Shown: piece by piece, positions 6,240 to 10,637 of the stretch
Position numbering within the stretch: the stretch's first letter is position 1
Layout: each line of letters starts with the position of its first letter
NCBI GenBank assembly: GCA_013373005.1
Contig: JABXIP010000434.1
Span: 1-10,637, forward strand
Direction: 5' to 3'
DNA: 10,637 nucleotides
Origin: Cytophagia bacterium
GTDB lineage: Bacteria > Bacteroidota > Bacteroidia > Cytophagales > Cyclobacteriaceae
The notes under the pieces: generated by a model
Seen by the model: the letters and a program-made list of their open reading frames with translations, nothing else
Told to the model about the DNA's origin: nothing
Databases searched by the model: none
Program-made: the position numbers and the translations under genes

Positions 6240-8606
6240 TTATTCATTCCTTAGCGACTTTACTGGATTCACGGAAGCAGCCTTTATCGCTATAATCGAT
6301 ACCGTTAACCAGCTGATCACTAGTGAACCGATAATGACCACACCCAACATCCAGAAATTTAGGTCTACTTTATAAGTGAAGTTGTTGAGCCATTCATTCA
6401 TTAAACCATAGGCGATGGGTGCCATAATTACCAAAGCCAACAGAGGAAGACCCAATGACTGTCTGGTGAACAGTGCTAAAATCTGCTTCAGTGAAGCACC
6501 AAGTACTTTTCTCACGCCAATGGCTTTCACTGATCTTTGTGCATTGATTGATGTGATTCCGTATAGCCCTAGACATGAAATGAGGATAGCAATAAAGCCA
6601 AATACTCTTGCCAAATCCTTAATTAGCAACTCACTCTGGTACATGTTTTTGTGCGAATCGTCCAGAAACTTATAGTCGAAAATGTAGCCAGGCATAAACT
6701 CAGCATAGGTTTCTTCCAGTACTTCTAATGCTCTTCCTTCCTGTCCAGGATTAGCCCTTACCGTTACGTATTCTGTATTTTCTACCCAATTCATGATAAT
6801 CAACGGGTCTATTTCTTCATAGACAGAGTTTAGGTAGAAGTCCTTCACAATGCCTATAATCTTAGCCTCATAGCCCCAGAAGTTGATAATTTTCCCCAAT
6901 GGATCTTCAAGATGCATACCTCGGATAGCCGCTTCATTCAAAATGATAGAAGTGGAATCGGTTACAAGGTCTCTCGAGAAGTTTCTTCCTTCAACCATTT
7001 CTAGGTTCATGGCAGGAATAAAGTCTTGTTCTGTAAACAATAGCTTGAAACTCGCATTATCCGTTTCAGGGTCTTTCCCTTCCCAGGTTGGGTCACTGGT
7101 ATTCGCTTGAATATTGATGGGAAGCGAACCGATACTAGTTACTGCGGCTATGCTTGGATCATTCAGTAGTTCAGCCCTGAAATTTTCATACTTTTCGATA
7201 AGGCCATAGTCGTTGTTGAGCACAATAATCCCCTCTTTGTCTATGTTCCTGTTATTGTTGAAAATGAAGTCAATTTGCTTGCTAATGATAAGCGTAGCAA
7301 AGATTAAGAAGCCTGCCACTACGAACTGAAAAACAACCAGACCTTTTCTGATGATGGCTCCGATTCCTCCAGCTCCTTTCATATCGAGCTTTCCTCTTAA
7401 GGCCTGTGAAGTCTTAAAACCCGACAAAACAACCGCAGGATACAAACCCGCGATTAAGGTGGTAAGCAAGGCAAGTGCAACAATTGACCCTGCTAATTCA
7501 GGTTTCAACCAATCCAGTTTTATGCTTTTACCGGTAAGCTCATTGAAGTAAGGCATTAGTACTTCCACCAGAATTACTCCGGCCACAACAGAAGTTAGCA
7601 CAACAAGACCCGACTCAACTAAGAACTCCTTGATGAGCGTGGCTTTACCGGCACCAACCACTTTTCTCACTCCCACTTCCTTCGATCTTTTGAATGAATC
7701 GGCAATAGATAGATTGATGAAGTTGATACAAGCAATACAAATGATGAATATGGCCACAATGGTTAAGAGCCTTACGTATTCTATTCTTCCACCCACCAAT
7801 TCGCCATTCTCATATTTACTGTACAGGTACAATTCGGAGAATGGTTTAAGAAATGGGGTACGAATACTACCCTTTTGATTCTTGCGGTTGAGGTCTTCAA
7901 TCTTGCTATTAAGCAAGTCTATGGAGGTATTATCAGCTACAGTTACAAAAACTTCAAGCGCTCCATTACCCCAGCCCATGGCCCATTCATTTTTATCTAG
8001 CCATGACTGCATAGATAAAGCATAAGCGAACTGAAACCTGGAATTTTTTGGCGGATCCTGAACAACTCCCCTAACAATAGCATCAATTCTATTATCCAGC
8101 CTTACTTGTTCTCCCGCTACATTGGTCTTCCCGAAAAGCTTCAAAGCCAGACTCTCGGTAAGAATAATGTCTTTATCAGTAGCCAGACTCTCTGCGGTCA
8201 GTGTTCCATCTACAAAAGGGAAACTGAAAATCTGAAAGAATTCTTCATCAGCATAAATCCCTTTGTCTCGGAAGTGCTTCTCTTCATTACTCACCTGTAT
8301 TTCAGGATTATAATTCATTCGAGCCACCTTTTCGATTTCCGGATAGTCCGTTTCCAAAGGTGCTTTCAATGCTCCTGTCTGGTCATTTCCTGTGTTCAGC
8401 TCACCGTCAGAGTAGCGAAAATGGGTCCATACAGAATAGATATTCTCTTTGTTCTCATGGAAACCGTCATACTCCAGCTCATCATTCACCCAAAGGAAAA
8501 TGAAAAGGCTGGTAGTAATTCCGATGACCAAGCCCAAAACGTTGATCCCCGTAAACTCTTTGTTCTTCAATAGTTTTCTAAAGGCAATTTTGAATTTCTG
8601 CTTCAT
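6240..8606 (-). CDS. FtsX-like/MacB-like ABC transporter permease, full length, 788 aa (gene 4)
   Basis: This is a complete duplicated-type permease. Predicted helices are about 19-40, 276-300, 327-351, 371-396, 420-442, 664-688, 713-737 and 752-775. Periplasmic domains lie at about 43-272 and 443-660. Signatures are KEVGVRKVVGAG (309-320) and KAIGVRKVLGAS (694-705); the A for E in the second is a small departure. The C-terminus, VNPVKSLRNE, is family-typical. The start MKQKFKIAFRKLLKNK aligns with the other N-termini and is the only sensible ATG, since the stop of gene 5 is 11 bp upstream. That short gap, with no repeat array, implies co-transcription and probably translational coupling with gene 5. 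A repeat array follows its stop. In the linker before the fifth helix it resembles gene 5 more than genes 2 and 3 by eye. Substrate and ATPase partner are unknown. Confidence 0.96.
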   Translation of the reverse strand: MKQKFKIAFRKLLKNKEFTGINVLGLVIGITTSLFIFLWVNDELEYDGFHENKENIYSVWTHFRYSDGELNTGNDQTGALKAPLETDYPEIEKVARMNYNPEIQVSNEEKHFRDKGIYADEEFFQIFSFPFVDGTLTAESLATDKDIILTESLALKLFGKTNVAGEQVRLDNRIDAIVRGVVQDPPKNSRFQFAYALSMQSWLDKNEWAMGWGNGALEVFVTVADNTSIDLLNSKIEDLNRKNQKGSIRTPFLKPFSELYLYSKYENGELVGGRIEYVRLLTIVAIFIICIACINFINLSIADSFKRSKEVGVRKVVGAGKATLIKEFLVESGLVVLTSVVAGVILVEVLMPYFNELTGKSIKLDWLKPELAGSIVALALLTTLIAGLYPAVVLSGFKTSQALRGKLDMKGAGGIGAIIRKGLVVFQFVVAGFLIFATLIISKQIDFIFNNNRNIDKEGIIVLNNDYGLIEKYENFRAELLNDPSIAAVTSIGSLPINIQANTSDPTWEGKDPETDNASFKLLFTEQDFIPAMNLEMVEGRNFSRDLVTDSTSIILNEAAIRGMHLEDPLGKIINFWGYEAKIIGIVKDFYLNSVYEEIDPLIIMNWVENTEYVTVRANPGQEGRALEVLEETYAEFMPGYIFDYKFLDDSHKNMYQSELLIKDLARVFGFIAILISCLGLYGITSINAQRSVKAIGVRKVLGASLKQILALFTRQSLGLPLLALVIMAPIAYGLMNEWLNNFTYKVDLNFWMLGVVIIGSLVISWLTVSIIAIKAASVNPVKSLRNE

Positions 8607-8617
8607 AGAATTCGCTT

Positions 8618-10637
8618 TTATTCGTCTCTTAATGATTCTATCGGGTTCATGTTGGCTGTTCTGTAAGACTGAATACTTACAGTTAGAATGGCTATGAACA
8701 GCGTAATTGCTGTTGGAATGGCAAATATCAGCACTCCTAAGTCTATTCTAAAAGCAAAATTCGAAAGCCAATTGTCCAGTAAATAATAGGCGATAGGAAT
8801 GGCGAGAACTGCCGAAATAGCTACTAGTTTGGTGAAGTTCAGGTTCAGCATAAAAACCAATTCTCTTACGCTGGCTCCCAAGACTTTTCTTACCCCAATT
8901 TCCTTTTCTCTTTGTTGCGATGACAAATGAGCCATTCCAAAAAGCCCTAGGCATGAAATAATGATGGCGATGATAGTTGAGCTAGTAATGATGGATTTCC
9001 ATCGCTTTTCCTGGAAATAGCTTTGTCGGTTTTGCTCTTCCTGAAAGAAAAAGCTAACAGGGGTATAGGGATCTACTTTCTTCCAGGCCTCTTCCAATTT
9101 AGCTTCTATTTCACCGGCATAGCCTTCATCGAACTTGATGTTTAGCTGGCCAAAATCTCCTCTTTCAGGACTACCGGCTGTAAGTGCTATTGGCGATAAA
9201 CCATTTTTAGCCGATGTGTAGATGAAGTCGCCAACTACACCTACAATTCTATAGGCTGCTTCTGCATCTTCACCACCATCCGTAACCTCAACTCCAATGG
9301 GATCAATCCCCTCTTCCAGCTTCTCCAAAAACTTCTGGTTCACCAAAATATTCGTGAGCGTATCTTCGCCCCTCACATAGATATCGCTAATGGACTTTAG
9401 ATTCCTTCCATAAATAATCTCCACTCCTATGGTATTCAGGTAGTTTTCATCAGCATTGGAGTAAACACAAAAGAAATCTTCGCCTCCATAACCCATGGAT
9501 GTTGCCGAAGAGAAATTATCGCTGAGTGACATTTGCAAGATGTTTGGGTCTTTGGCCAGTTCACTCATGACCACGTTGGCCTGAGATTCATTTCCTCTTA
9601 GGTTCAGTACGGCAAGATTTTTATCATCATAACCAAGATCAGTTTTTAGCAGGAAGGAAATCTGTTTGTTCATTCCAATGGTTCCGATCACCAGAATGGC
9701 CGCAATAGCAAACTGAAAAAGCACTAAGCCTTTGGTGAGGTACTGTTTGCCGCTCAATCTAACCGCCCCTGAAAGGCTCTTTAGAATTGAAAACCGGGAC
9801 ACAAAAAATGCCGGATAAGCTCCTGCCAATAAAGCACTAGCACACACAATTCCGAAGCAGGCTGAAACGAGATATATATCATCCCATATGTTTGAACTGA
9901 ATGTTTTTCCCGTTAGCTGCCCAAAGGTTGGTAATAGCAGTTCGGCTAGAATTAATCCGAATATGAAGGCTATAACTGAAACGTAAAAGGCTTCACCCAA
10001 AAACTGTAAAGCCACCTGTTTGCGCTGAGCACCCAGTACTTTACGCAATCCAATTTCTTTGGCTCTTGGAATTGACCGGGCCACAGAAAGATTCGCAAAA
10101 TTGATACAGGCCAGAATAAGAATGAGTAAACCAATACCTCCCAGAATATAGGAGTAAGTTGGGTCACTGCTGTTTTTTATTCCTGCACTGCTGCTTATTT
10201 CTTTTTTGAGGTGGATGGATGCAAATGGTTGTAAATAACTCTTGATTCCTCTAGCCCATTCCTTGTCTTCTCCCGGGTTAAGCAACTCTCTTACCTCTTT
10301 TAACTTTGCCTCAATTTCTTCCGGATTACTATTATCTCTGATTTGGAGGATAGATGTATTGCCAATATTATTCCAAGCTCTGGCCGGATTCGCGTTTCTG
10401 ATTGAGCCTGATTTTTCCCAAGGCAAATAAATCTCCGCCATTAAGGAAGAATTTACCGGATAGTCTTCGAAAACGGCCTGAACGATAAACTGCTCAAGTT
10501 TTCCTTCAAACTTAATGGTCATTTCTTCACCTGCAGCATCTACTTTGTTGAAGTATTTCTCTGCAATACTTCGAGATATAACGATGGAATTCAGATCATC
10601 CAAAGCCCCTACGAATGAGCCATCTAACAAAACATGA
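8618..10637 (-). CDS. FtsX-like/MacB-like ABC transporter permease, 5' end cut by window edge (gene 5)
   Basis: The frame is open from the right edge to a TAA at 8618-8620, giving about 672 visible residues. Aligning its SIVISRSIAEKYF with the same segment of gene 2 (residue about 146) suggests that about 130 residues are missing, including the first membrane helix. The TTG at 10628-10630 is an internal leucine codon, not a start. Counting from that codon, helices lie at about 160-184, 207-233, 252-278, 300-320, 548-570, 600-620 and 630-653. The second periplasmic domain is at about 321-545. Both signatures are canonical: KEIGLRKVLGAQ (191-202) and KEIGVRKVLGAS (576-587). The tail is MNPIESLRDE. 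It is the first visible cistron in transcription order, so any promoter, regulator or ATPase gene for the array would lie to the right of the window. Confidence 0.94.
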   Translation of the reverse strand, partial: HVLLDGSFVGALDDLNSIVISRSIAEKYFNKVDAAGEEMTIKFEGKLEQFIVQAVFEDYPVNSSLMAEIYLPWEKSGSIRNANPARAWNNIGNTSILQIRDNSNPEEIEAKLKEVRELLNPGEDKEWARGIKSYLQPFASIHLKKEISSSAGIKNSSDPTYSYILGGIGLLILILACINFANLSVARSIPRAKEIGLRKVLGAQRKQVALQFLGEAFYVSVIAFIFGLILAELLLPTFGQLTGKTFSSNIWDDIYLVSACFGIVCASALLAGAYPAFFVSRFSILKSLSGAVRLSGKQYLTKGLVLFQFAIAAILVIGTIGMNKQISFLLKTDLGYDDKNLAVLNLRGNESQANVVMSELAKDPNILQMSLSDNFSSATSMGYGGEDFFCVYSNADENYLNTIGVEIIYGRNLKSISDIYVRGEDTLTNILVNQKFLEKLEEGIDPIGVEVTDGGEDAEAAYRIVGVVGDFIYTSAKNGLSPIALTAGSPERGDFGQLNIKFDEGYAGEIEAKLEEAWKKVDPYTPVSFFFQEEQNRQSYFQEKRWKSIITSSTIIAIIISCLGLFGMAHLSSQQREKEIGVRKVLGASVRELVFMLNLNFTKLVAISAVLAIPIAYYLLDNWLSNFAFRIDLGVLIFAIPTAITLFIAILTVSIQSYRTANMNPIESLRDE

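Noticed and set aside
8106..8573. Plus-strand open frame of 155 codons.
   Set aside because: It lies wholly antisense within gene 4, whose protein is clearly conserved along this stretch; the translated product has no recognisable domain. It is a shadow frame.
10628..10630. TTG as a possible start codon of gene 5.
   Set aside because: The frame continues upstream to the window edge, and this position falls in the middle of the first periplasmic domain by alignment with genes 2 and 4; it is an internal leucine.

Overview
The window appears to come from a member of the Bacteroidota, probably a marine or soil Cytophagales-like bacterium; the genus cannot be told from this sequence. The pointers are long tandem FtsX-like/MacB-like permeases without fused ATPases, which are abundant in that phylum, moderately AT-rich DNA, and A-rich start-codon contexts without Shine-Dalgarno sequences.

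All five genes lie on the minus strand, so transcription runs right to left. In that order they are: gene 5 (8618-10637, 5' end cut by the window edge), gene 4 (6240-8606), gene 3 (3788-6160), gene 2 (1366-3729) and gene 1 (1-1264, 3' end cut by the left edge). Each complete copy is 787-790 residues. All share one plan: an N-terminal membrane helix, a large MacB-type periplasmic domain, a three-helix FtsX bundle, a linking helix, a second periplasmic domain and a second FtsX bundle. They are paralogues that have diverged strongly in protein sequence. No ATP-binding protein, regulator, membrane-fusion protein or RNA gene is visible, so the energising ATPase and the substrate are unknown. The layout suggests one operon or a tandem paralogue array.

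The most unusual part is between the genes. Three of the four junctions (1265-1365, 3730-3787, 6161-6239) are filled almost entirely by a degenerate 7-bp repeat. It runs as GTTNNNN units towards an 11-bp centre and then as NNNNAAC units away from it, so the two arms are inverted copies able to form an RNA or DNA hairpin. The distal arm carries five, one or four units, and in all three cases it stops exactly 4 nt from the stop codon of the preceding cistron. Junctions 2 and 3 also share a 66-bp block with one difference that includes the first four codons of the following gene, although the genes themselves are not alike at DNA level. The fourth junction (gene 5/gene 4) is only 11 bp and lacks the repeat. 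No gene-free stretch longer than 101 bp exists in the window.
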